The translations under genes were made by a program, and so were the position numbers. Below are positions 33,730 to 46,900 of a stretch of 64,000 nt of DNA, piece by piece. Source of the stretch: Calendula officinalis (Eukaryota > Streptophyta > Magnoliopsida > Asterales > Asteraceae); NCBI GenBank assembly GCA_963853835.1, contig OY970824.1:78130372-78194371 (forward strand), written 5' to 3'. The stretch's first letter is position 1; each line of letters opens with the position of its first letter. The notes below the pieces were generated by a model. The model was not told the origin of the DNA, searched no databases, and saw only the letters and a list, made by a program, of their open reading frames with translations.

Positions 33730-35596
33730 TGTAACACCTCAAATTTTAAACACAAAACATTTGCCCAAAATAAAACATTTTTCATAGATAGAAGAACTAT
33801 CCCAAAAATATGGATTTACAAAAACCTTTGGTATGAATCAGAGTATAAAGTTCGGTGTTACAAAATATATCAAAACCAAAGCTAAGCATAAATCCAATCT
33901 AAAGTTCTTCTACTCTAGGTCCCGCAACTCTATCCGTGCGAACCTAAACCTTCGATCCCGAACCTGAGTACATAGCAAAACAAAACAAGGAGTACGTGAG
34001 ACAAAAACGTCTCGTGAGCTACATGGGTTTAGACCCGATAATAAAATGAATGTCACATTTCATATAACCAATCAATATACATATATATATCCAACTATCC
34101 AGTCTAGTCACCTTAGTGTGACCCTATCAATCTTGCTTACTTAGCAATCACAACTAACGTGGATGAGTCGATGGGAATTCACCCCAACTGCCCCTCACTC
34201 CACACCTCATGACCGGGAGTATCCCGTGACATCGCATAACTAACGTGGATGAGTCGATGGGAATTCACATGGGAATTCACCCAACTGCCCCTCACTCCAC
34301 ACCTCATGACCGGGAGTATCCCGTGACATCGCATAACTAACGTGGATGAGTCGATGGGAATTCACATGGGAATTCACCCAACTGCCCCTCACTCCACACC
34401 TCATGACCGGGAGTTGCCCGTGTCATCTCATGACTAACGTGGAAGAGTCGATGGGAATACGCCCAACTGCCCCTCAATCCACAACTCATGATCGGGAGTA
34501 GCCCGTATCATCACATCATCTCAATCTCATCATAACCCTATGGTTATGCAAATCTAGCTCTTTGCTAGCACTTTCATCATCCTCAAGTTAGTTCAATACT
34601 ATCATAGGTATAACTAACTATCAACTACTAGTCTATACAATTAAGCAAATAGACCATAACACAAGTAATGAAAATTATTTAACAGGGCTATGTACTCAGT
34701 AAATTCCACACGTACTCACCTTAGCAACAAAGATGCTCCAACTGTGTTCTTGACACCAAAGCTCTTGCTTCACAATTTCACCGACTTTCCAAGATGTCAC
34801 CGAAAGCCTAAACAATGATCATACAATGATCAACATCACAATCTACTATCAATGTGTTCATCTATCTCTAGATAACACACATCAATCCATTTCCCCCAAA
34901 TATGATGATTACCAAACCCTAGGTTTAACCAACCCTTAAGATTCTTACAAATCTTAACCATACACTTGATTTCCTTATTAATATACCATCTATTAAGTGT
35001 ATACAACATTTATATCACCATAATCTATAACCCCAAGAACTAGGGTTTCAACCCCAAGCTTCTAAACCCATAGATCTAAAGCTACAACTACCAAGGATTG
35101 AAGATATACCTTAAATCTTCAACTAGGAGTGAAGAATCACAAGATTTGATGAAGAAATCGACTCCAATTGATGCTTGACACCCAAAATCGTTCACAAGTT
35201 CGAAGAGAGAAAAACTAGGGTTTCACTTGGCAATAAATGAGCCAAATCCCGACTTTAATGCTGCCAGACACAAGTTCACGACGCGACCATAGTTCGCGTC
35301 GCGAACTCTCCTTCTACACGCATACTTAGCGATCGTTATCTAGTCGCGAACTACTTAGCGACACATGGCCAAACTCCCTGGAGAAAGTTCCCGATCGGGA
35401 ACTTATAGTTCGCGCCGCGAACTCCTGATGGCAGCAAGGCTGCACTTTTTCCAACTTGTCTCGACCCGGTTTCGCCCGTAACTTTCTCGTACGGTGTCCA
35501 AACGACACGAAACCAATTCCCACGTAATTTATATGATTTATCCATAATTATCATATTTTTATACAATTTATCTATTTACAAATTCGGGTCGTTACA
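33730..35596 (-). repeat. LTR of element B, 5' copy
   Basis: 1,867 bp, nearly identical to the copy at 26992-28858. It is the promoter LTR in the minus-strand sense. Confidence 0.93.
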
Positions 35597-35601
35597 AATC
35601 G

Positions 35602-37288
35602 ACTTTGCATTCATGGTCCAACCACAATCACACTCGATTCCTAAATTCCATTCGAAATACCCAACGGCCAAAGTCGCACCCCTTTGACTGTCATTATTTC
35701 CATTAATCCATTAACCACTATCTTACATATGTAGAGGGTACATTATGCCCTTATCCTTGACTAATCAATTTAAACGAAAGTCAAAACCCAATTTTGACTG
35801 AAGTCAACAATCCACTAGTTGACCAACCTTGACTTATGATTAAAGTCAAACTTACTTTGCAAAATTTCCATAGTCTTTATTACCAAGGCATCGCTTCCCA
35901 AGCTTTTCATTCCCGATTCCAATATCTAAATTTCTTTTCTCAATCGTTTTTTTTCCTTCGATTTCAATTTCCACAATCGTTTAACAATTTTCATTTAAGG
36001 CAATACCAAATCTCTATTACCTTTTTTTAATTTTCATCCAATTACTTATACCATTTATAATCTCCTTCAAACATTCTTATACCATACTTGAAATTTCCGA
36101 TTACCGGCTCTAGAGCCTCAATTATAACCAATTATGGCCTAACCACCCATTATACATCTTTCATTACTCATTGGCTACTAACCAACTTTGCTTCCTAAAG
36201 CATTCATTTTTCATGAACTATGAACTTGTAGGTATCTTCTACACATACTTCTACTTAACACGAACCATATTTCCAACTCATACCCTCATTTACCATGAAA
36301 TCATATCAACAACTAACCATACAATGCTACATATGTCAGCTACAGTCACCATATCTCGGATACAACAAATCATACTTTAACTATCTTATCGAGATGATCG
36401 GGAAGCCTCTAATCCATCCCGACTCCAAACTGTCACAATGACCGGAAAGCCTCCAATCCATAGTGACTCATCAAATCTCGTTAATCGAAAAGCCTCCGAT
36501 CTAACAAGATCCATGCAGTACCATTCTATCTTGCATACAATTCATGTATGCCCCAAACATCTAGCATCAAGCTATCACTTTCTTTCATGATTTCCCATTC
36601 AATTTCCGTTCTTCACTTAATATTATTTTCCTAAAATTACACGCCTCCCATCGGTCATTACTCCCGCTTATACACTATATCACATGATGTTCACATAATC
36701 ATTTCTAGTGCTTTCCCTCCAATCTACTCATTTATCAATCATTCTTAGTCGATTCATTTCCTCATTACTAAATTTCTTAATCTTTCTTTTACCATCAAGA
36801 TAACCACCAATACTTTCAATTTTCCACATTCTTATCAAATAATCCGGTCAACTCGAGTCACCCAATTGACCCCGATCCAAAACCCATTATAAGCTATCAC
36901 ACCTTTTCTATGTCATTTTTCCAATAATTTATTGTTACTCTTGACTTTGCATACCATTTCGGTAACACCTTACACTCTATCAATCTTACCTTAATTTTTT
37001 TTTACCACTTTCATATTTCGTCCTTGATGCCCCATGGCACCAAAATTTTCCTCTTTACAAATCATAACATATTGATCATTTATTTAATCCCATTTTATAC
37101 CTTCATGAAGGTTGCCCATCATCATTCCCTTCAATATACTTTAATTTCATCTTTCCCAATTCCAATCTTTAACTTAGATCGCTTAACCATATATATGTCG
37201 TGCATGATAACTCTAATAACTACTTTCACATCAAAGACTCATATAGCAACTCCAATGGCCCATCCTTAAGAGCATTACCTCGTGCGAC
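35602..37288 (-). repeat. Element A internal region, non-coding replacement of pol
   Basis: Occupies the place where pol would be but has no long reading frame. It includes the third copy of the AAAGTCAA-type repeat (about 35660-35870). At 36393-36509 there are three hairpins with a GGAAGCCTC or AAAGCCTCC loop related to those in the LTR. Otherwise it is CT-rich on the plus strand and unrecognised. Confidence 0.55.
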
Positions 37289-38340
37289 TTATCGACAAGT
37301 AATTCTTGAATCGTATAACATAATATTTAGAAACATAGTACCTGAAGTGATATCGTGGCTCCCTCTAGCCTCGCCGTGAGCAGTTGATGTCAGCATACCG
37401 GTTCTTCTCTTCGGGCATGCACCACTAAAATGCCCCCTCTCGTGACACGTGTAGCACTCCACTTCTTTGATGTTATTCACCCCACAGTCTTTTGCCCTGT
37501 GCCCAACTCTTCCGCATGTGAAGCATAAAGCTGTACCCGACTTGCATTCTCCTTTGTGGCCCTTACCACAATTATGACACTTTCCGCCACCAACTTTATT
37601 GGTCAAAGTCGGTGTGAACCTTCCCTTATTTGATGACTCCAAACTATCTTCGATTCTCCTCTTTTCCCCACCTCTTGGTAGCCCTTGGACCACCCACTGA
37701 TCCACTTTCTCGGTGTACACATCCACCGGTTCATTTCCTTTTCTTAAAATCACAACCTCTTCTTGAACCTCCTCTAAGTTTCTCTTGGGTAAAATTTCTC
37801 TTTCAAACGGCTCGTGAATTCATCCCATGACATCTTGTATATCGCCCTCTTGCCTAATATTTCGTACATCATAATCCACCACACGTGTGCTTCGTCTTTC
37901 AACATTCTAGAAGCATATGTCACCATATCTTCCCTTTTACATTTGCTACTCTCCAAAGCTTGCTCAGTTTCTCGAATCCACCGGACGGTGACTCTTGGCT
38001 CAAAACTTCCCGAATACGCCTTGGGCTCATATGCCATAAATGCCTCGAACGAACATTCATATCTCTTATCAAGACTCATATCATTTTCCTTTTCAGTCGA
38101 GAATTCCTCCAAATGGGCCTTGCTACCCGAACACTTACTCTTTATACTCGGTTTGGAATTACCTTCCCTTTCCTTGGTCATCCGGTCATCAATAATCTGG
38201 TTCACGTCCTCTTTTAGTTCTTCCCTCATTCGGTCAAACATGTCACAAATCACTTCTAATGTTACCAGCGTGTAGTTAGCATAAACTTCCGGGTCCTCTT
38301 TCGAGTTAAATGGAGTTCGTCCACTTTCCACATTCACCAT
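37289..38340 (-). pseudogene. Degenerate gag of element A
   Basis: The start codon at 38338-38340 gives MVNVESGRTPF, followed by a Gag domain (VTVRWIRETEQALESSKCK, MSWDEFTSRLKEKFYP) similar to the gags of B and C. The frame is lost at about 37774. A second frame (37289-37753) carries zinc knuckles CHNCGKGHKGEC, CFTCGRVGHRAKDC and CYTCHERGHFSGAC. About 80 residues present in B and C between the Gag core and the knuckles are missing. The frame ends where protease should begin. It cannot make a full Gag in this state. Confidence 0.8.
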
Positions 38341-38587
38341 TTTGCTATAATAAGATGACAACTATGCCTTAATCAATCATTCATTCAATAGCCCATTACG
38401 ACTCTCAAGCTCGAAAATGACCACATAAGGCAATTCTTCCTAGGGTTCGACCCTAAGACAACTTAGCCCTATAGCTTTCAAGGTCAACCTAGTTATCTAA
38501 CGGAAATATATCATTCTACTTCTACAACTTAAGCCTAGGGTGGTTAACCCAACCTAATTCGCTTAAGCTATAGCTCTGATACCAAGT

Positions 38588-40389
38588 TGTAACACCTCAA
38601 ATTTTTAATACAAAATATTTCCGTAAAATCCTTTTAAATTTAAATCATTTAGAGTATTGTCCCAAAATATGGATTTACAAAAACCTTGGTATAAAATAAA
38701 AGTCACTAGTGATGTTACAAAGTATATCATAACCAAAGCCAAACGTAAATCCACCTTGCTATCTCTACTAACCCGTGCGCCTTCACTAGGAAACGCACCT
38801 AATCCTTAGCTCCCGAACCTGAGTACATAGCATCACAAACAAACATAGTACGTAAGACAAAATTGTCTCGTGAGATACATGGGTTTTAGACCCGACATTA
38901 ATATATAAATGATTACACATACTAAATATATTTATAGACATACATATTTATATACTATGGTTACCTCCGCGGTACCCCTAACACATTCATATACATCGAT
39001 CACCTCCTCGGTAATCCCGTCACATTCAATCATAGCCTAATCAACCCGTCAAGTTGTTCGGAATGCCTCCAATCCAATGAGACCCCATTTTTGTCCTACT
39101 AACCAGAATGCATCCAGTTCAGTAGAACACCCTTTGTCACCTTATCCAAGCAAGGTGACCCATCTTATCTCACTAATCAGAATGCCTCCAATTCAGTGAG
39201 ATCCAACATCGTGTTGGGAGATCGGAATGCCTCCAATCATTAAAGATACCATGATAATTCAGAATGCCTCCAATCTATCATGTACCTGTCCTATTTCAAA
39301 CTACCCGTCTTAACTATTTCATGTGACTATATGTCACATCCATCATCAATACCATAAGACCAACATACAAACTATCCATATACTAGTCTCACTTAGTATT
39401 CACAAAATCAAGCAACTAGTTAATATAGAGAAATTATATAACTAGTTTATCATTAATAGTCACATATTAAAAAAAAATATTTCTTTACCGCTATGTACCC
39501 AGTTTTAAAGTTCACATGTACTCACCTTAGCAATAAAATGCTCCAACCGTATTCCTTACGTCAATCTCCTTGCTTCACGATTCGGTCAACCTTCTAAGAT
39601 CTCACCAACAGCCTAAAACAATAATCATAAGATTATCAACATCACATACTACTACTATTGTGTTCATCTATCTCTAGATAACACTTATTAACACATTTCC
39701 CCCAAATATGGTGATTTACCAAACCCTAGGTTTAACCAACCCTTAAGATTCTTACAAATCATAATCATACACTTGTTTCCTTTGATAATACACCATCTAT
39801 TAAGCATATCCATCATTTATATCACCATAATCCATAACCCCATGAACTAGGGTTTCAAACCCTTACATCCAAACACATAGATCTTAAGCTACAAAGATCA
39901 AAGAGTGAAGATATACCTTTAATCTTCAACTATGAGTGAAATCTACCAAAGATTTGTGAAGGATTCGACCTCAATCAGCCTCCAAGCTCGGAACTCGCCA
40001 AAGAAGAAGCTAGGGTTTCGATATGGCATCAAATGAGCCAAAACCCGACTTAAAGCTGCTCGACCATAGTTCACGACGCGAACTAAGTTCGCGTCGCTAA
40101 CTTTCCCTTGCACGCGAACTTCGCGATCGTTAACGGATCGTGATCTACCATCGCCAGATACAACAATCCCTGGAGGGAGTTCACGATCGTGAACTATAGT
40201 TCACGCCGTGAACTTCCCTCGTACAGCAGGGCTGCACTTTTCGGTCTAGGTTTCGACCCGGTTTCGCCCATAACTTTCTCATACGGTCTCCAAACGACAC
40301 GAAACCAATTCCTACGTTCTTTAAACGATTTATCCATAATTATCATATATTCATTCAATTTAGTTATTTACAAATTTCGGGTCGTTACA
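38588..40389 (-). repeat. LTR of element A, 5' copy
   Basis: 1,802 bp, TGTAACACC to GTTACA, related to 24419-26225 with scattered substitutions and small indels. It contains the same hairpin array at about 39053-39285 and the CpG-rich palindromic tract at about 40066-40215. Confidence 0.88.
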
Positions 40390-43300
40390 TTGGGTTCGGC
40401 TTTGCGGGTTGACGGGTTAGAAACATTCAACCCGAATCCGACATTTTATATAAACAGGTCACATATCTCAACTCTAACTCGTTTATTTTCAACATGAACA
40501 TGATCCATATAACCAATTTAATTAAACATGTAGCGTTTTGAACGGAGTCAAACATGTCAACTTTTTAAATGTGTATGCCGAACCGACTAAAGTATATCTA
40601 ACTTTTAAATATATCTACAAACTATTAAAGTATAAATATATCTATTTTTAAACATGTTCTAATAATTAATCGATTTGCGGGTAGGGGCGGTACTAGACAA
40701 AATTTTAAAGGTGGACAAAATTTTGGAGTACAAGCCAGGTTCTTTGAGTGAAGTTTTTATAAACTCAAACCGTAAACCAAGTTAAATTAGTTTTAGTTTG
40801 AAGAAAGTCTAAACGTAAACTAAATTAGTCACAATCAAAATTCACGTGTTGGTTAATTTGAGAATAAAAATTCAAAAATTTAGTAATATAAAAAATAGAT
40901 TACAATTTTTTATAGTGGTAGATTTCGTATACACAGTTTATGTTCTTAACTCATATTCGTATTCAGTTTTGTTATAACGTTCAAGTAAGTTTTTAAAGTG
41001 TTCATATATAGATGATGTGGACTAATATGTCACCGGTTAAAATATATGTGTGATCAAATAAATGATAAGCATAATATTTTTAAATTAATAAACCTAGGGG
41101 AAAATGAATCAAAAGAAAAAAAGATTTTAATAGGAAATAGAGTAAAATAAACGTTAAAACAGAAAATAAAAAAACATTTAAAAAAATATATATGCATATG
41201 GAAGGGATTTAAACTAAATGTTATATGTTTTAAGATACATGAGTTAGCCACTGAGCTAATATATGACGTGTATTAATTATCGCTCATATATTATGTATAT
41301 TTGGATGAACCAAGCCAAATAATTAACCGACCCCTAAAAAATTTATACTAATCGGAAAAAATTTGGGGTGGCCATCTGCCCACCCCTTGGTACCGCCCTT
41401 GTTTACGGGTCGAGTTATTTAAATTATCATCAACCCGAACCTAAACCTAAGTCGTTTAATAAATAGGTCATCTAAGTCAACCTAAAACTGAACTGAAATT
41501 TGTTTGCATCAACCCGAACTTTTCTCTCATGTGTTAATAGGATTCAATCAAAAGAAGTGTACGTACTATCAAATCTTCGGTTGAAAATATTCAAGCAAGG
41601 ACAGTTTGAAAAAAATATACCATTTTCGTATAAGAAACCAACTAAAGGCACCAACAAAAGTAAAGGCTACATATACCTTAGGCTTGATGCTACCATCCAA
41701 TGGTATTAAATATGTAATGTCATTTGTGGGGGTAGGGTCAAAAATTCACAAAGATTTTAAAAGGTGTAGGGGCCATTTCTCCATTTCTCATTTCCATACT
41801 TTTATCATCTCAACATTCACATTAATGTAAGTTTTATGATATTTAGAATTCTTATTTGGTATTCGATTTTATGTGAAGTTGCTATCTATGATATTGATTC
41901 ATGGCTCGATTTTAACTTGCTTAGTTTAAAAGCCTAACAAGGTATAGCCTATAGAGACAAGTATATCAATTCATAGCTTGAGTAGTAAATAACACGTCGA
42001 TAAATATCGTTCAGAAGAATTAACGCAAGGAAGACCTAGTGTAACTAGTGCAAATTGCGATGTTGATGATAGTAAACGTAGTAAAGCGTCTTTAATTCGG
42101 ACGTGGGCGGTCGTGTAGGAAAGTCAACTTACAATTCTAGATTTAGTTTCAAACCTTAAGAGACTTTCGGCCATCAACAAAATAATAAGTTATTAAGTAT
42201 ATAAAAGTCAAATTTGCCATAAGTTCCTTAGAAAACGTTGAGTATTATATTGTACGAGCAATTATACATAATGGTCACACTTTAGCATAAAGATGAACTT
42301 TAACAATTATATTCGTTAAAAGAAATTTAAGTTGTATATATAGAGTATTGGTGATGTTTGTACTAATACTTTTCCTAAGTAAAGACCACGTAGCCCATCA
42401 TCATTAATATGTTTATTTCACATTTTCATGGATACAAAGGACACTCATGGTACAAAGGTACTATATATTATTATTGAGACCTTAGGACAAGGGTTTAACC
42501 GTATCTTTAACTCTTGATTACACCCCATAAGCAAATGAATTTCAATTTTCATGTGGATCTGTGTATATTTTAAAAAAAAACTAAATATTAATCTACTTCT
42601 AAATACTACATATTTTTACAATAGGGCTTGAACAGGGTTGGCACTGAGTTTATCGGAGCCCTGGGCGAATACTGATTTTGGGGCCCTATCATAATCTTTA
42701 AAATCAATATCAATGCAAAAGGCATAAAATATTTGTTGAATAAATTGCTCAAAAGTTTAATAATAGAACCAAAAGTTCTTTTCTTTTATTTTTTCTGCTC
42801 TTAACTTTTATTTTGTTTATTAAACTCACTAAATCAAACTGTAAAAATATAAAATTTATGAATAATTCAAAAATTAAATAATTGCTCTTCAATTAAAAAA
42901 ACATGAGAAAGAAAAAATAAAAATTACAAAGCTTGGAAATTTGACATCCAATAATCTCACATCCTGCACTCCACATCGCGTGAGAGAGAGTAGACCACCC
43001 TCGCCATCCTACATGGCAAAATTATGGGGTTCGCCACCATACCCCAAGTGGGGTGAGTGAAGCCCTTCGCTAGTGGTCCGGCGAGAGGAGAGAGAGAAGT
43101 TTTAATTTTTTTAAAGGGTATTTTGTGAGTTAGAGGTATTTTAGTGTGTCCCAAAAGAGTATTATTGGTTAGTGATGGTAGAGGGGGTATTTGGGGTTTT
43201 GAATGTGAAATGTGAAATAGTGATGTGGCGCAGAGGTGGCGCTGATTTGGCGTTTTGGCTTGAGCCACCATACCTGATGCTTTAAGAGTGAAAAATGACA

Positions 43301-43900
43301 AAATTTTGATTTTCCAAAAATGTAAACAATTGTTTAAAATATGGGCCCCTTTTTAAAAATTGTTATAGGCTTGGGTCAACATTAACTTTCCGCCGGTTCT
43401 AGACTTGAACCCTCAACTACAAGGATAAAGAACATACCATAATGCTAGACTAAAATCCTTTTCATGGATGAATGTATATAACTTGGTCAATGAAATTACC
43501 TTCAAAAAGTATTTATCATAATGTAAAAAGCGGTAAATTTAAATACTTGTTACAAAAATATATATTCAAATATACAAAATCCTACCATATATATGAGGCC
43601 TAAATTTGAAGAGGGTTTCTTCAACTATAATGTTCAAAACTAGATATTTGAATTTCGGGATAGTAAATATTTAGTATCTGAATTAGTATTTTGGATATTT
43701 AATTTTTACTGATATCTAGATATCTGGAAAAATCTAATTATCCAAATTTTTATCGATACTTGATATTTTCTGAGAAAAAATAGAAAAAATTATTTTTCGG
43801 ATATTCAAAAATTTTAACATCACTGTCCGAAACTGATAACAACCCTGCATGTATCTTTTTCATGTTGATCAATTTAAACCGAGATTAAGTTACACTTGAA
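40390..43900. other. Intergenic, repeat-rich spacer
   Basis: Between element A and the PPR gene. It includes a hAT-like element (40682-41401) within a stretch of ACCCG/CGGGT-rich repeat DNA. At about 42630-43405 a segment bordered by GGGGCCCT and GGGCCCC resembles an old transposon insertion. No gene could be supported. Confidence 0.45.
40682..41401. mobile_element. hAT-like non-autonomous element
   Basis: 720 bp starting TAGGGGCGGTAC and ending GGTACCGCCCTTG, flanked by TTTGCGGG (40674-40681) and TTTACGGG (41402-41409), an 8-bp duplication with one change. No transposase seen. Confidence 0.65.
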
Positions 43901-46900
43901 TTACTTTAATTTGGGCTTAAATCCACTTTGAGAAAGAAGTCTCGACAAAAAGCTACGACTGTTATCATCTTTACCTCTGTCACTAAACCTACTTAAAGTA
44001 CTAACGAGAGACCAATGAGTCTCAAAATCCGGTTTATACCCAAACCCTTGCATTCTTTGTAAAACCTCCGATGCTTTTGTAAAATTTCTTTCAAACCGAT
44101 ATCTACTAACCACCGAACCAAACACCACCTTACTCGGTTGCTCTCCTACATTAATCATATCATCAATCATCTTTTCAGCTTCAAATGTTCTTCCAATTTC
44201 ACAAAGTTTTTCGGTCAAAACTTCAAATGTTTTGATACTCGGATCGAGTTTCATGTTCATCATTTCGGTATACAAATCAAGTGCTTCTTCAATCTTATTG
44301 TAAACACACGAATCTTGAATTAAACAATCATAACTCGTTGAATCGGGAATGTTTTCTTTTCTCAACATAATGTCGAGAAGATCGAGAGCTTTATCTTTCC
44401 TTCCGTACCGACACATTTGTTTGATTAAATTATTGTAATTAATGTTATCGGGAACGAGGTTTTTAACACTAATGTTTTCTAGAAAGTTCACAGCTTCTAG
44501 AATCTTCCCAGTTTTTAAAAAACCCGTAACGATCTCGTTCTGAACCGTTGAACAATGAACCCAGCCTCGAGTTTCCATTTCTTGACTCAATTTCAAGATT
44601 TTATTAAACTCGAGTGATTTGATTACTGCTCGTAAACATCGATTACTGGGTTTCAGTTGTTTGGACATCATTTCCATCAGATAATAAACAGAACGTGAAA
44701 CGGATTTACATCGGGAAAATCCGTACACGAGAAAGTTATAAGTGACATCATCGAATTCTAGCCCTTTTTTTTGGATTTCATCAAGAACAGTATCGACAAA
44801 CGAAATGTTTTTCGAGTAAAAAAGATGGAAAATTAGGATATTATACAGAGCTATATGTGACGAACTCTGTTTAACCGTAAGATCTTTTACCAAAAAAGCA
44901 GAGTGAAATCGACCCTGATTGCACATTAGCGACACTAACTTACTGTAACTTGAAATGTAGATGGTTATGTTCTTCTTTAAGATTGCACCAAAAACTTCTT
45001 TAATTTTATAAACATCTTTAGCGACACAATACCCGTGTAGCAAACCGTTGTAACTATCATCGTTTAATGAAAAACGTTTGGTCAACATTGTGTTTGACAT
45101 AACAAAAGCTTCTGAAAAACGGTTTTCTTTACAAAACCCATGTAGAAGATGGCTATAAGCTAACCCATAATCCAAATTATAGCCCGTTTCTAGAAGCTTC
45201 TCGAACAAGACACGAGCAACTTTAGTGAACCCGAATTCACAAAGCGTTTCAAGAAAACTGTAAACAAGTTCAACCGATTCTTGTGAGTAATCCAGCATTA
45301 CACGTTCGAAAAGAAACAAAGATTCTGTCACCATATTGATTTGGCATAACGAAAAAATTAGGGTTTTATAATCATTTAAAGTAGGTGACCAATTCTTATT
45401 TTGAACTAAATCCCGAAATTCACAAAGGTCCTTCGAGCTCCCTTTTTTGCATAAACCCGTTACTAATGCAGAATACGTCTTGTTCTCGATTTTCATGTTT
45501 TCTTTAACCAACTTATCGTATATTTTCTTAGCTTTATGTATAAAACCCCTTTTAATGTGCATTTGAACAAGCAAATTTAGCATTTCTTCATTTAGCTCGT
45601 TTTGTAAATTCGGCATTTTCTCTAACAAACTTGTGATTGTTTTGAAACCTGAATTCGATGCACGAAACGTCTTCAATAGTGTCCCGAAAGCATTAAACGA
45701 CACTTCTTGCCCCCAATGAAACAATTCGTCTACCGTTTTAAAAATATTAAAACCATCATCCTTCGTTATAATACGATTAAAATCAGGAATCGTTGAATCG
45801 TTAAGAACGTTTATCATAAGTTGATCAAATTCAACTACTTTACCTTCTAAATAAAGTCCATTCCCGACACTATCATAAAACTCGGTTTTTGAAAACTTCA
45901 TATCATTATCCCTCCTAACTCTTACATTTAATGGATCAATACCCAATATCAAAAACGCTTTTGTAATAGGATCTTGTAACGATAAAAGTTTAATCAATCC
46001 ATTATTAACCATCTTTTTTATTATCATCTTCACTTCTTCAAATTGTCGACTTTTACAATATCCAGCTAATAAAATTTTATAAGTCGACATATCAAGTGTT
46101 ACACCTTCATCTTCCATTTCAAGAACAATATCCTTAACATGATTCCACATACCTTCCTTAAAAACACCACTGATTATGGAATTATAAGAATATTTATGAG
46201 GTTTTAGGCCTCTAGACAAAACATTTGACAAACATAAAAATGCGTTTTTTAGGTTTCCTTCTTTGCAACACCAACCGATTAAGATCCCAAATGTTGTAGC
46301 ATCAGGGGTGAACCCTAAATGCTCTAAATTTTCAAGAAAATCAAAGGCTTTTTCTGCTCCAAGATTTTGACACATTGAATGTATGATCTTGTTGCCAATA
46401 ACAATATCAGGATGACAATCGATTTCAGCAAAAAGATTTAACAAATCATAATAATCTTTTTTCTCACAGTACCGACTTGCAATTGCATCAAGAATTAAAA
46501 AAGTCGGCTTGATTCCATTAACATAAGCTTTCTTAATTAAATTTCTTGATTCTAGAACTTTCCCAGCTCTACATAGAACTTGAATTACATTCTCATAGAT
46601 GCAATTTTCAGCTAAACCGGTATCAATCATATCACCATAAACTCGAGAAAGCAGATCATTTTCACACGTATTATTAACAAGATAATTAACGAGGGTACAA
46701 TAACATGATAATGATGGGATTAAGTTTAATCCCCTCATTCTATCATACAAATTAATACTCTTTTCTAATTCATCAACACTAACATACCATTCGATCAAAT
46801 TACTGTAAATTTCATAATCATCCAACAAAATTCCTTCTTTATCCATTGACAAAAGAACCCATTCAGCATCCTTGTAAAATCCGACCCGAACCAGTAACCC

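Larger units (their letters stand above)
26992..35596 (-). mobile_element. Ty3/gypsy chromodomain retrotransposon B (Tekay-like), apparently intact
   Basis: LTRs at 26992-28858 and 33730-35596 are both 1,867 bp and align without gaps at a constant offset of 6,738; the only difference I noticed is T/C at 27572/34310. The 5-bp target duplication AATCG is perfect (26987-26991, 35597-35601). The sense strand is minus. The primer site TGGTATCAGAGC (33715-33726, minus) matches the 3' end of initiator tRNA-Met. One uninterrupted polyprotein frame, 28871-33481, fills the interior. Its order PR-RT-RNaseH-IN and a C-terminal chromodomain place it among the chromoviruses. It is the youngest visible insertion in the window and sits inside element A. 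Confidence 0.95.
24419..40389 (-). mobile_element. LTR retrotransposon A (gypsy-type, gag only), split by element B
   Basis: LTRs at 24419-26225 and 38588-40389 (1,807 and 1,802 bp) begin TGTAACACC and end GTTACA. Flanks are TTGAG and TTGGG, a 5-bp duplication with one change. Sense is the minus strand: the primer site (TGGTATCAGAGC complement, about 38574-38585) borders the right LTR. The internal region holds a decayed gag (37289-38340) but none of protease, RT, RNase H or integrase. The rest of the internal DNA (26226-26991, 35602-37288) is non-coding with diverged repeats. It is split at 26991 by element B. LTR copies differ at several sites, so the insertion is older than B. It resembles the gag-only non-autonomous class called TR-GAG. 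Confidence 0.85.

Noticed and set aside
42630..43405. Transposon bounded by GGGCCC-type ends
   Set aside because: The two sides look loosely inverted, but no exact ends or duplication could be fixed; only mentioned in the spacer entry.
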